47,167 nucleotides of DNA from an uncultured Eubacteriales bacterium (lineage in GTDB: Bacteria; Bacillota; Clostridia; Oscillospirales; Acutalibacteraceae), in NCBI GenBank assembly GCA_900316385.1, contig ONCP01000013.1, forward strand, positions 1-47,167, read 5' to 3'. Of this stretch, positions 1 through 7,225 are shown piece after piece. The notes below the pieces were generated by a model. The model was not told where the DNA came from. It made no database searches and saw only the letters and a list, made by a program, of their open reading frames with translations. Numbering within the stretch: the stretch's first letter is position 1; every line of letters begins with the position of its first letter. Position numbers and translations under genes: made by a program.

Positions 1-7
1 CTGAATA

Positions 8-106
8 ATAGAAGATGAACCTATCCTCCCGCAGCAAGTCGGTGAGTGCGCCCACAATAGTGGGACAACGGATTTTTGATAATGCCGCACTGAGTGCGAC
101 GTGGAG
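8..106 (+). ncRNA. Structured leader element, copy E1
   Basis: This stretch lies directly upstream of the acyl-CoA ligase ribosome site and is closely similar to 4808-4902, with a shorter relative at 3023-3055. Shared blocks are AAGATGAACC, TCCTCCCGCAGCAAG, TCGGTGAGTGC and CACTGAGTGCGACG. A fold can be drawn: CGCA (30-33) with TGCG (95-98), TCGGTG with CACTGA, an inner hairpin CCCAC/GTGGG, and a second hairpin CGG/CCG. In E3 the second hairpin reads CGA/TCG, a compensatory change. I do not recognise it as a named riboswitch family. It could be a cis-regulatory leader, a small RNA or a palindromic repeat. The fold was drawn by eye, not computed. Confidence 0.55.
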
Positions 107-127
107 AAACAAAAAAGGAGATATTGG

Positions 128-1789
128 ATGAGTTATACTTATGATATTACTATGTTTAAGGAAACCTTTGAAAGCGAGTATACATGGCTCAACGGCTTTC
201 TGAGAAATGTATCGAGATTCAAGAACAGAACCGCGCTTTTTGACCCCGCAACAGGCAAAAAATGGACATATCCCGAGCTGAACGCAGAGTGCAACCGCTT
301 CGCGAACGCTCTCAAGTCCGACGGAGTGAAGAAAAGCGACGTAATCTTTAATCAGCTTTACAATTCGCCTTACTTTGTATTCTCGTACATTACTCCCCAA
401 AAGCTCGGCGCGATCGCCAATCCCGCTAACTTCAACCTTTCTCCCGGTGAGACTGCCGAGATCATCAATCACAACAAGCCCAAGGTATATATTTACGACA
501 GCGCGATCACAGATACCGCCGTTAAGGCGCTCGAGCTTTCACAGCATAAGCCCGAGATCGTGATCATGGCAGACTACCTTAACAAATACGCCGAAGCGCC
601 CAAGGGTCACGTTAAATACGAGGACTACGTTGAGGGAGCAAGCGAGGAGAATCCCCCGATCGATTTTGAGCCTCACATCTACGACGAGGTTCTGAGACTC
701 CAGACCTCGGGCACAACAGGCACTCCCAAGGGCGTTCCGCTCAACAACATCAACGAGGTTTTGTCGGCTCACGACGTAATAATGCACTTTCCGCTTTGTC
801 CATATGACAAGACAATGAATATGACGCCGTGGTTTCACAGAGGAGGCATACATTCGGGAGGCATAACGCCGACACTTTACGCGGGAGCGGAGATCGTGAT
901 TATGCGCGACTTCCACCCCAAGACTACTCTTGATTATGTCCAAAAACATAAAATCACCTTCCTTATCGGAGTTCCCAGCGTTCTGGGTCTGCTCACAACA
1001 AGGCAGGAAAAACATCCCAAGGACATCAGCTCGCTCAAGGGCATCGTCACAATGGGAAGTCCTCTTGAAAAGCAGGATTGCATACGCTTTCAGGAGGTTC
1101 TCACTCCCAATATCTTCAACGGCTACGGAACGACCGAGAGCTTCTGGAACACCTTCCTCAGGCCTCAGGATCTGCCCGAAATGTCGGGTACGGCAGGCAA
1201 AAGCTGTACAGACGATGAGGTGAGGATCGTAAAGGTTTATGAGGACAGAAAGGCAGAGCCCGACGAGGTCGTTGCACAGGACGGCAAAACAGAGGGCGAG
1301 ATCATCATCAAATGTCCCGCGAAAACCACCTATTGCTACGTTAATAACGAAAAGGTCACAAAGGAGAAGTTCTATAAGGGCTGGATGTACACAGGCGATA
1401 TCGGCACATGGGACGAAAGCGAATTTGTCACCGTGGCAGGACGCAAGGACGATATGATCATCAGTAAGGGCGAGAACATTTACCCCGCCAGAATCGAGGA
1501 GGCTATAAACACCTTCGATAAGGTCGCGGAATGTATCGTTACCTCAGTTCCCGACAAAACGAGAGGCGAGGCTGTTGTGGCCTATATCATACCTGCCGAT
1601 AAGGAGCTTTCCGTCGGCGAGGTTCTTGAATTCTGCAAAAACAGTCCCAACCTCTCAAAGTATCAGGTGCCGAGATACTTCAGAATGGTGGACGATTTCC
1701 CCAGAACCGCCACAGGCAAAAAGCAGCATTTCAAGGTCAAGGCTCAGGCCAAGGAAGATTTGAAGAACGGACTGCTTCTCAGAAAATAA
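128..1789 (+). CDS. Class I adenylate-forming acyl-CoA ligase
   Basis: This 553-residue protein belongs to the ANL (acyl-CoA synthetase/AMP ligase) superfamily. Such enzymes activate a carboxylic acid with ATP to an acyl-adenylate and transfer it to CoA or a carrier thiol. Visible motifs in order are the phosphate loop LQTSGTTGTPKGVPL, NGYGTTE, YTGDIG, GRKDDMIISKGENIYPARIEE around the hinge, and the C-terminal catalytic lysine region PRTATGKKQ. It has no signal peptide, so it should be cytoplasmic. An upstream in-frame ATG exists at 101. I prefer the ATG at 128 because AAGGAG (115-120) sits seven bases before it. The acid substrate cannot be read from sequence; a fatty or aromatic acid is likely. 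A strong terminator follows at once, and the structured element E1 precedes it, so it is probably expressed on its own. Confidence 0.85.
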   Translation: MSYTYDITMFKETFESEYTWLNGFLRNVSRFKNRTALFDPATGKKWTYPELNAECNRFANALKSDGVKKSDVIFNQLYNSPYFVFSYITPQKLGAIANPANFNLSPGETAEIINHNKPKVYIYDSAITDTAVKALELSQHKPEIVIMADYLNKYAEAPKGHVKYEDYVEGASEENPPIDFEPHIYDEVLRLQTSGTTGTPKGVPLNNINEVLSAHDVIMHFPLCPYDKTMNMTPWFHRGGIHSGGITPTLYAGAEIVIMRDFHPKTTLDYVQKHKITFLIGVPSVLGLLTTRQEKHPKDISSLKGIVTMGSPLEKQDCIRFQEVLTPNIFNGYGTTESFWNTFLRPQDLPEMSGTAGKSCTDDEVRIVKVYEDRKAEPDEVVAQDGKTEGEIIIKCPAKTTYCYVNNEKVTKEKFYKGWMYTGDIGTWDESEFVTVAGRKDDMIISKGENIYPARIEEAINTFDKVAECIVTSVPDKTRGEAVVAYIIPADKELSVGEVLEFCKNSPNLSKYQVPRYFRMVDDFPRTATGKKQHFKVKAQAKEDLKNGLLLRK

Positions 1790-1798
1790 AAAAACAAA

Positions 1799-1823
1799 CC
1801 CCGAAGCGTAACTTCGGGGTTTT
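1799..1823 (+). terminator. Bidirectional intrinsic terminator
   Basis: An 8-bp perfect stem CCCCGAAG / CTTCGGGG with a 5-base loop, followed by TTTT on the plus strand and by a T-rich run on the minus strand. It ends the ligase transcript and the convergent gene that stops at 1859. Confidence 0.85.
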
Positions 1824-1858
1824 CCTGTTATGATAACATATAAAACCGTTGATTCGGT

Positions 1859-2827
1859 TTATTCTTTCACGAACTCATCGGTGCCGATGATGATCTTCTT
1901 ATCCTTGTACTCAAAGGGGATTGCTCCTGTGGAGCCCTCCTGTCCCGAGTAGAAGTAGGTAAGCTCGATAGTGTTTGCCTTATCGTCAAGCTTATAGTTG
2001 CCTTCCTGAAGCGAGCTCTGAGTGTCGAGAGCATAGCTACCGTCCTTGTTGAGGGTAAGCTTCATCTTGTTTGTCTTGTTGCTCCAGGTACCGACGTACT
2101 TTGAGTCAACCTTGAAGGACTTATCTTTCTTGAGCTTGTATGAGTTGGCAGTCTCCTCGTCGGAGCTTACAAACTTGTATACAAGGGTGTTGTCGCCCGT
2201 TGTCTCGATCGTGAGCTTGCGCTCGGAAAGACGGTTACCGTCGATTTTGAAAGAGCACTTTGTTTCGCCGTAGGGATTGTTCTCATCAAAAATGGCGATA
2301 GAATCTGTCTTTTCCTTGACCTTTTTTCCGTCCTGAGCGGTATAAGACCAGTTATAGCGCTGGGTAACGGTACCCGTTTTGATATCAAGGTCGCCGTTGT
2401 CCTTAAAGATGTAGTAAATAGCCTCGCCGCCGGACTTTTTGATTTTCTGCTTTGTGCTGTCGTCGCCCTTAAGATAGAACTCGGTCTGACGCCAAACGCC
2501 GTCAATAGCGGGCTGCATAATATATGAGACCGCGAATACAGCTCCGAAGATAACGAGAGCCGCAAGGAAAATGCACGCCGCTTTTTTGATCGTACGCTCA
2601 ATAAGAGGTTTTTTCTCCTCTTCCTCTGTCTCCTCTTCCTCTGTCTCCTCTTCTATATCCTCGGTTTCAACAGGCTGATCGTCATTTTCGGACTCCGCCG
2701 CTTCGTCAAAAAGTAATGTATCGTCATTCTCCGAGGTCTCTGCTTCTTCTGCCGCCGAAGCTTCCGACTCAACGACCTCCTCGGTGATTTCCTCGGAAAT
2801 ACCGACAGTCTTTTCAAAATCTTCCAT
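1859..2827 (-). CDS. Acidic single-pass membrane protein with lipocalin-like domains
   Basis: This is a 322-residue hypothetical protein. Residues 1 to about 75 are very rich in Glu, Asp, Ser and Thr with no Cys. A basic stretch and one membrane helix follow (IFLAALVIFGAVFAVSYIM, about residues 90-110). The outside part carries two related beta-rich units, one starting at DGVWRQTEF and one at YVGTWSNKTNKMKLTL. The pattern W...G.Y....L...G.Y.. resembles lipocalin-like DUF5640 domains common in Clostridia. The ATG at 2827 is preceded by GGAGGT with good spacing. It is transcribed alone from the promoter at 2882-2910. No enzymatic motif is visible and the role is unknown. The acidic N-terminus would be cytoplasmic under the positive-inside rule. 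Confidence 0.75.
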   Translation of the reverse strand: MEDFEKTVGISEEITEEVVESEASAAEEAETSENDDTLLFDEAAESENDDQPVETEDIEEETEEEETEEEEKKPLIERTIKKAACIFLAALVIFGAVFAVSYIMQPAIDGVWRQTEFYLKGDDSTKQKIKKSGGEAIYYIFKDNGDLDIKTGTVTQRYNWSYTAQDGKKVKEKTDSIAIFDENNPYGETKCSFKIDGNRLSERKLTIETTGDNTLVYKFVSSDEETANSYKLKKDKSFKVDSKYVGTWSNKTNKMKLTLNKDGSYALDTQSSLQEGNYKLDDKANTIELTYFYSGQEGSTGAIPFEYKDKKIIIGTDEFVKE

Positions 2828-2881
2828 ATTTTTACCTCCGTATATTTAACTTAAACGAATATTTTTTTACCAACTCTTTTT

Positions 2882-2910
2882 ATATTACTATAAATTCGCG
2901 GTAAAATCAA
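2882..2910 (-). promoter_or_regulatory. SigA-type promoter of the lipocalin-like gene
   Basis: On the minus strand the -35 box is TTGATT (2905-2910), the spacer is 17 bp, and the -10 box is TAATAT (2882-2887). The start codon is about 55 bases downstream. Confidence 0.6.
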
Positions 2911-2970
2911 GATTTTTGCTGATAATTGAAAAAATAAGTATTTAGGTACCCTCGATATTCCAAAAAAATA

Positions 2971-2999
2971 TTGAAAAAAATACTCTGCTATGGTAAAAT
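2971..2999 (+). promoter_or_regulatory. SigA-type promoter of pgcA
   Basis: TTGAAA (2971-2976), a 17-bp spacer and TAAAAT (2994-2999). The predicted start near 3006 gives a leader of about 75 bases. The leader holds the hairpin ATTACC/GGTAAT (about 3003-3021), then element E2, then the ribosome site. Confidence 0.7.
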
Positions 3000-3022
3000 A
3001 TAATTACCTTTATAGGTAATTA

Positions 3023-3055
3023 TCCTCCCGCAGCAAGCAGTTGTATGCGACGCGG
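3023..3055 (+). ncRNA. Structured leader element, short copy E2
   Basis: This contains the terminal blocks of E1 and E3 (TCCTCCCGCAGCAAG and TGCGACGC) but lacks the inner 60 bases, which are replaced by the small loop CAGTTGTA. It can fold as CCGC/GCGG or CGCA/TGCG. It lies in the predicted 5' leader of pgcA. Its CCTCC is complementary to GGAGG of the pgcA ribosome site at about 3072, so an alternative fold could hide that site. A regulatory role is inferred. Confidence 0.5.
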
Positions 3056-3081
3056 AAATTTTTATAAAACGGAGGTACATT

Positions 3082-4800
3082 ATGGATTTTATGGACAATT
3101 ATAAGCTTTGGCTTGACAAGGCGGTCGAGGACAAGGATCTGACTGCCGAGCTCGAGAGTATTAAGGATAACGAAAAAGAAATTTACGAGCGCTTTTACAG
3201 AAGCCTTGAGTTTGGAACGGCGGGTCTGCGCGGAATAATCGGCGCGGGCACCAACAGAATGAATATCTATGTTGTTCGTCAGGCGACTCAGGGTCTCGCT
3301 AATTACGTGCTCAAGAAGTACGGCAAGGGCGCTGTCGCGATATCTCACGACAGCCGTATCAAGGCCGACCTCTTTATGAACGAGGCGGCGAGAGTTCTCG
3401 CGGCTAACGGTATCAAGGTCTACATCACGACCGAGCTCCAGCCCACTCCCGTGCTCTCCTATCTTGTGCGCTACTTCAAGTGTCAGGCGGGTATAATGGT
3501 GACAGCGAGCCACAATCCCGCGGCCTACAACGGCTACAAGGCTTACGGCGAGGACGGATGTCAGATGACCGACGTCGCCGCGGGCGCCGTTTATGACGAG
3601 ATATGCAGTATCGATATATTTAACGACGTTAAGATCATGGACTTTGACGAAGCTCTTGAAAAGGGCGTTATCGAATACGTCAAGGACGAGGTTTACACAA
3701 GCTATCTTGACGAAGTTAAGAAACAGCAGATCAACCCCGGTATCTGTGAGGATGCCGACCTTAAGGTCGTTTACACTCCTCTCAACGGTTGCGGCAATAA
3801 GCTCGTACGCCGTATATTAAAGGAGATCGGCGTTAAGGACGTAACCATCGTCAAGGAGCAGGAGCTTCCCGACGGCAACTTCACTACCTGTCCTTACCCG
3901 AATCCCGAAATCAAGGAAGCCTTACAGAAGGGACTTGAGCTCTGCGATAAGGTTCAGCCCGACCTTCTGCTCGCGACCGACCCCGACGCCGACCGCGTCG
4001 GTATCGCCGTTAAGGATTACGACGGCTCCTACCGTCTTATCACAGGCAACGAGGACGGAATTATGCTGACGAACTACATCCTTTCGGGCAGAAAGGAAAA
4101 CGGCACTCTTCCCGAGAAGCCCGTAGTTGTCAAGACCATCGTAACCACCAAGCTGCTTGAGAAAATCTGCGCCAAGTACAATGTTGAGCTCAAGAACGTT
4201 CTCACAGGCTTTAAATACATCGGTGAGGTTATCCTCAACCTCGAGAAAACAGGCGACGAGGCCAACTATGTTTTCGGCTTTGAGGAAAGCTACGGCTACC
4301 TCGCGGGTTCGTATGTAAGAGATAAGGACGCCATTGTAGCCTCTATGCTCATCTGCGAAATGGCGGCCTGCTTCAAAAAGCAGGGCAAGACGCTCGCGGC
4401 CGTAATTGACGAGATCTACGAGGAATACGGCTATTACAAGAACACCACGCTCTCCTTTGAGTTCGGCGGAGCCGAGGGAATGCAGAAGATGGCGGATATT
4501 ATGGTAAATATCCGTGATAAGGCTCCCGAGGAAATCGCGGGCTACAAGGTCGTTAAGACGGCAGACTACAAGCTCAGCGTTGAGAAGGACATTCTCACAG
4601 GAGAGGAAAAGGAGATCTTCCTTCCCAAGTCGAACGTTCTTCAGTATAATCTCGAAGGCGACAATATGGCTATCGTTCGTCCCAGCGGAACAGAGCCCAA
4701 GATCAAGCTCTACCTTACCGCGGTAGGCAAGGACAAGGCGGACGCACAGGCTATCACAGACAAGATCGCCGACGACCTCAAGAGCAAAATGGGAATCTGA
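3082..4800 (+). CDS. pgcA: Phosphoglucomutase / phosphomannomutase, alpha-D-phosphohexomutase family
   Basis: This 572-residue enzyme interconverts glucose 1-phosphate and glucose 6-phosphate. It links glycogen, starch and cell-wall sugar nucleotide metabolism to glycolysis. All four family signatures are present: the phosphoserine loop MVTASHNPAAYNGYK, the metal loop ATDPDADRVG, the sugar-binding loop GFEESYGYL and the phosphate-binding loop RPSGTEPKIKLY. The length matches the Bacillus PgcA (YhxB) type rather than the shorter GlmM type. The ATG at 3082 follows GGAGGT with normal spacing. Promoter, leader element E2, gene, element E3 and terminator form one isolated transcription unit. In a starch degrader it would handle glucose 1-phosphate from phosphorolysis. 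Confidence 0.92.
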   Translation: MDFMDNYKLWLDKAVEDKDLTAELESIKDNEKEIYERFYRSLEFGTAGLRGIIGAGTNRMNIYVVRQATQGLANYVLKKYGKGAVAISHDSRIKADLFMNEAARVLAANGIKVYITTELQPTPVLSYLVRYFKCQAGIMVTASHNPAAYNGYKAYGEDGCQMTDVAAGAVYDEICSIDIFNDVKIMDFDEALEKGVIEYVKDEVYTSYLDEVKKQQINPGICEDADLKVVYTPLNGCGNKLVRRILKEIGVKDVTIVKEQELPDGNFTTCPYPNPEIKEALQKGLELCDKVQPDLLLATDPDADRVGIAVKDYDGSYRLITGNEDGIMLTNYILSGRKENGTLPEKPVVVKTIVTTKLLEKICAKYNVELKNVLTGFKYIGEVILNLEKTGDEANYVFGFEESYGYLAGSYVRDKDAIVASMLICEMAACFKKQGKTLAAVIDEIYEEYGYYKNTTLSFEFGGAEGMQKMADIMVNIRDKAPEEIAGYKVVKTADYKLSVEKDILTGEEKEIFLPKSNVLQYNLEGDNMAIVRPSGTEPKIKLYLTAVGKDKADAQAITDKIADDLKSKMGI

Positions 4801-4807
4801 TTAATAT

Positions 4808-4902
4808 AAAAGATGAACCCGTCCTCCCGCAGCAAGTCGGTGAGTGCCCCCACACAAGTGGGATAACGAGCTTATGTCGGAGGCACACTGAGTGCGACGC
4901 AG
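4808..4902 (+). ncRNA. Structured element, copy E3 in the pgcA 3' region
   Basis: This is a near full-length relative of E1. It begins eight bases after the pgcA stop and ends ten bases before the terminator, so it would be in the 3' end of the pgcA mRNA or be a separate small RNA. The inner hairpin is CCCAC/GTGGG with a changed loop, and CGA/TCG replaces CGG/CCG. No plus-strand gene follows, which argues against a simple riboswitch role for this copy. Confidence 0.5.
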
Positions 4903-4911
4903 AAAAAAGAA

Positions 4912-4941
4912 AAAAGGGCAGTTCAGATGAACTGCCCTTTT
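4912..4941 (+). terminator. Bidirectional intrinsic terminator
   Basis: Stem AAAAGGGCAGTTC / GAACTGCCCTTTT with loop AGAT. It ends pgcA plus E3 and also the convergent gene stopping at 4952. Confidence 0.9.
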
Positions 4942-4951
4942 GATTTGCCGA

Positions 4952-5407
4952 TTATTTTGTTCTGATCGCTCTTGCCATCATTCCCATTACAGACATAAAC
5001 GCGGTGAAGATGTAGATGATCAGCGCGAACAGAGAGCCCGAACCGATGAACGCGGGACCGATGAGATAAAGAATCGCGAGTATCCCGCCCGCGGATACGA
5101 TGAATCCGACCACATTTTTGAGGTTGTAGTTAAAATCAAAAAGCTGAAATCCGAGCGCGATAACGGGGAGAGCCATAAAAAGAAGTCCCCAAAGCCCGAT
5201 GTTGCTCAGCGCCGCCATATACTTGCCGTCGTCGTTGTGAGCGCCAATCAGCGAGAGCATTTTCAGCACCGACATATATGTATAGTTGCCGTCGCCGACA
5301 ATGTCTATTCTCATATACGGCTGGGTCGTGAGTAAAATCTGAATAAGAAAGGCTACGATCTGAACCACACGGATTTTCTTTGTGGCTGAATTCTGAATTT
5401 TCTGCAT
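4952..5407 (-). CDS. Small four-helix membrane protein, hypothetical
   Basis: This 151-residue protein has about four membrane helices (VVQIVAFLIQILLTT, IGLWGLLFMALPVIALGF, VVGFIVSAGGILAILYLIG, LFALIIYIFTAFMSVMGMM). A short extracellular loop after helix 1 contains YMRIDIVGDGNYTYMSV. I do not recognise a family. The ATG at 5407 has TGGAGA upstream. It is divergent from the GH13 gene, and the two promoters overlap in the shared box TTGTACAA. The convergent end uses the pgcA terminator. No catalytic motif is seen. Confidence 0.65.
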   Translation of the reverse strand: MQKIQNSATKKIRVVQIVAFLIQILLTTQPYMRIDIVGDGNYTYMSVLKMLSLIGAHNDDGKYMAALSNIGLWGLLFMALPVIALGFQLFDFNYNLKNVVGFIVSAGGILAILYLIGPAFIGSGSLFALIIYIFTAFMSVMGMMARAIRTK

Positions 5408-5447
5408 AATATTTCTCCAAAAGAATTAAGTTTTTTGCACCATGATT

Positions 5448-5497
5448 AGTATATCACAAAACCTTAACTTGTACAATAGATTTTTTTATGATATAAT
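5448..5497. promoter_or_regulatory. Overlapping divergent promoters
   Basis: Plus strand: TTGTAC (5469-5474), 17 bp, TATAAT (5492-5497), driving the GH13 gene. Minus strand: TTGTAC (read from 5476 to 5471), 17 bp, TATACT (5453-5448), driving the membrane protein gene. The -35 boxes overlap in the 8-bp palindrome TTGTACAA (5469-5476), so both promoters cannot bind polymerase at once. Confidence 0.65.
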
Positions 5498-5526
5498 TTT
5501 GTTATTCTATTTTACAGGAGTAATCT

Positions 5527-7143
5527 ATGAACTGGATCAACGAAAGCATTATGTACAACATCTACCCCCTCGGCTTTGCGGGCGCTCCGAGGGAAAACGA
5601 CTTCAAGCTCGAGTACCGTCTGGACAAAATCTATGACTGGATGGACAATTTCAAGAAGCTTGGGATCAACGCGCTCGTGTTCAACCCTGTTTTTGAGAGC
5701 ACTCGCCACGGTTACGACACTATTGATTACTACAAAATCGACAGTCGTCTCGGCGATAACGAGTCGTTCAAAAAAATCTGCGACGAGCTTCACAAAAACG
5801 GTATCCGCGTTATCCTTGACGGCGTTTTCAATCACGTGGGACGCGATTTCTTCGCCTTTAAGGACGTTCAGGAAAAGCGCGAGGGCAGCGAGTACTGCTC
5901 GTGGTTTATGAACCTCAACTTCTGGGGCAATAATCACTACAACGACGGCTTCTGCTACGAAGGTTGGGCAGGTCACATCGACCTCGTAAAGCTCAATCTC
6001 GACAATCAGGCGGTCAGCGATCACCTCATCGGAGCGGTAAGGTACTGGATCAAGGAATTCGGCATTGACGGTCTCAGGCTTGACGCGGCAGACTGTATCA
6101 ATATTGAATTCTTCAAGCGTTTGAGGAATGAATGTCTGAGCCTCAAGCCCGATTTCTGGCTTTACGGCGAAATCATCGGCGGCGACTACAATCGCTGGGC
6201 AAACGAGCACGCGCTTCATTCCGTGACAAACTACGAGTGCTACAAGGGTATCTACTCAAGCCACAACGACAAAAACTATTTTGAGATCGCCCACAGCCTT
6301 AACCGTCAGTTCGGCAACGGCGGAATCTACCGCGGGATCTACACCTTCAACTTTGTTGACAACCACGACGTTAACCGTATCGCCAGCACATTAAGAAACA
6401 AAGAGCACCTGTGCAATGTTCACACCGTCCTCTATACTATGCCGGGAGTTCCGTGCATATATTACGGAAGCGAGTGGGCGATCGAGGGCGTAAGAACAAG
6501 GACAAGCGACTATGAGCTGCGCCCGTGCCTTGACATCAACAATATCCCCAATCCGAATCAGAGGCTTTACAATCATCTGTGCAAGCTCGGAAAAATCCGC
6601 AAGGCCCTCCCCGCCCTCAAATACGGCGATTATGAAAATATAAATATCCGCAACGAACAGCTCGTATACCGCAGACGCTGTGACGGTCAGACAGTTTATG
6701 TCGCTCTCAACCTCAACGAAAACCCCTTTACAGTGGAGTTCAACGTTGACGGCTCAGGTGTACTTACCGACGCTCTGACAGGCGACAGATTCGACGCCAA
6801 CAGCTACGCGAGGATAGAAGTTCCCGCTTGCGACTCAAGGATCCTCGTGCTCAACGACGGAAGCTTTGAGCTTGATCTCGACGAGGAGGTTATAATTCCT
6901 GTTGAGAATAATACAGAGGAGCCTGAGCTCAAGCCCGAGCCCGTAACACTCGGCAGATACCGCCATTTCAAGGGCAACGAATACGAGGTTATCGGAATCG
7001 CGAAGGACAGCGAAACTCTCGAGGAGATCGTGGTTTACAAGGCGCTCTACGGCGACTTCGGACTTTGGACAAGAAGCCGCAGAAACTTTGAGGAGATAGT
7101 CGAGCGCGACGGAAAAAAGCAAAGAAGATTTACAAAAATATAA
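5527..7143 (+). CDS. Intracellular GH13 alpha-amylase-family enzyme with C-terminal DUF1653
   Basis: This 538-residue protein has no signal peptide. It starts at an ATG preceded by AGGAG. Residues 1 to about 400 form a GH13 barrel: region I DGVFNHV (98-104), region II GLRLDAAD with nucleophile Asp186, region III YGEIIG with acid/base Glu215, and region IV FVDNHD with Asp281. It should act on maltooligosaccharides or related alpha-glucans in the cytosol; the exact specificity is not visible. Residues about 475-538 match the small DUF1653 family (start LGRYRHFKGNEYEV, then VVYKALYG, FGLWTR), normally found as a stand-alone protein. An acidic linker joins the two. It is preceded by its own promoter and followed by two hairpins, so it is a single-gene unit. 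Confidence 0.85.
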   Translation: MNWINESIMYNIYPLGFAGAPRENDFKLEYRLDKIYDWMDNFKKLGINALVFNPVFESTRHGYDTIDYYKIDSRLGDNESFKKICDELHKNGIRVILDGVFNHVGRDFFAFKDVQEKREGSEYCSWFMNLNFWGNNHYNDGFCYEGWAGHIDLVKLNLDNQAVSDHLIGAVRYWIKEFGIDGLRLDAADCINIEFFKRLRNECLSLKPDFWLYGEIIGGDYNRWANEHALHSVTNYECYKGIYSSHNDKNYFEIAHSLNRQFGNGGIYRGIYTFNFVDNHDVNRIASTLRNKEHLCNVHTVLYTMPGVPCIYYGSEWAIEGVRTRTSDYELRPCLDINNIPNPNQRLYNHLCKLGKIRKALPALKYGDYENINIRNEQLVYRRRCDGQTVYVALNLNENPFTVEFNVDGSGVLTDALTGDRFDANSYARIEVPACDSRILVLNDGSFELDLDEEVIIPVENNTEEPELKPEPVTLGRYRHFKGNEYEVIGIAKDSETLEEIVVYKALYGDFGLWTRSRRNFEEIVERDGKKQRRFTKI

Positions 7144-7148
7144 AAAAT

Positions 7149-7178
7149 GAGACTGTCGCGCTTTCGTGCGATAGTCTC
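7149..7178 (+). terminator. Hairpin after the GH13 gene
   Basis: Imperfect inverted repeat GAGACTGTCGC / GCGATAGTCTC immediately after the stop codon. There is no T run on the plus strand, so it may act together with the next hairpin. Confidence 0.5.
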
Positions 7179-7187
7179 AAGCTGTAA

Positions 7188-7225
7188 AACAGCCGTCGCG
7201 TGATAGCGACGGCTGTTGTTTTGTT
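7188..7225 (+). terminator. Intrinsic terminator
   Basis: Perfect 12-bp stem AACAGCCGTCGC / GCGACGGCTGTT with loop GTGATA, followed by GTTTTGTTT. It terminates the GH13 gene. The stop codon of the convergent LCP gene lies at its end. Confidence 0.85.

Noticed and set aside
5512..6219. A 235-residue minus-strand frame under the intracellular GH13 gene
   Set aside because: It overlaps the catalytic core of the real gene and has mirrored codon bias, no start signal and no recognisable family.
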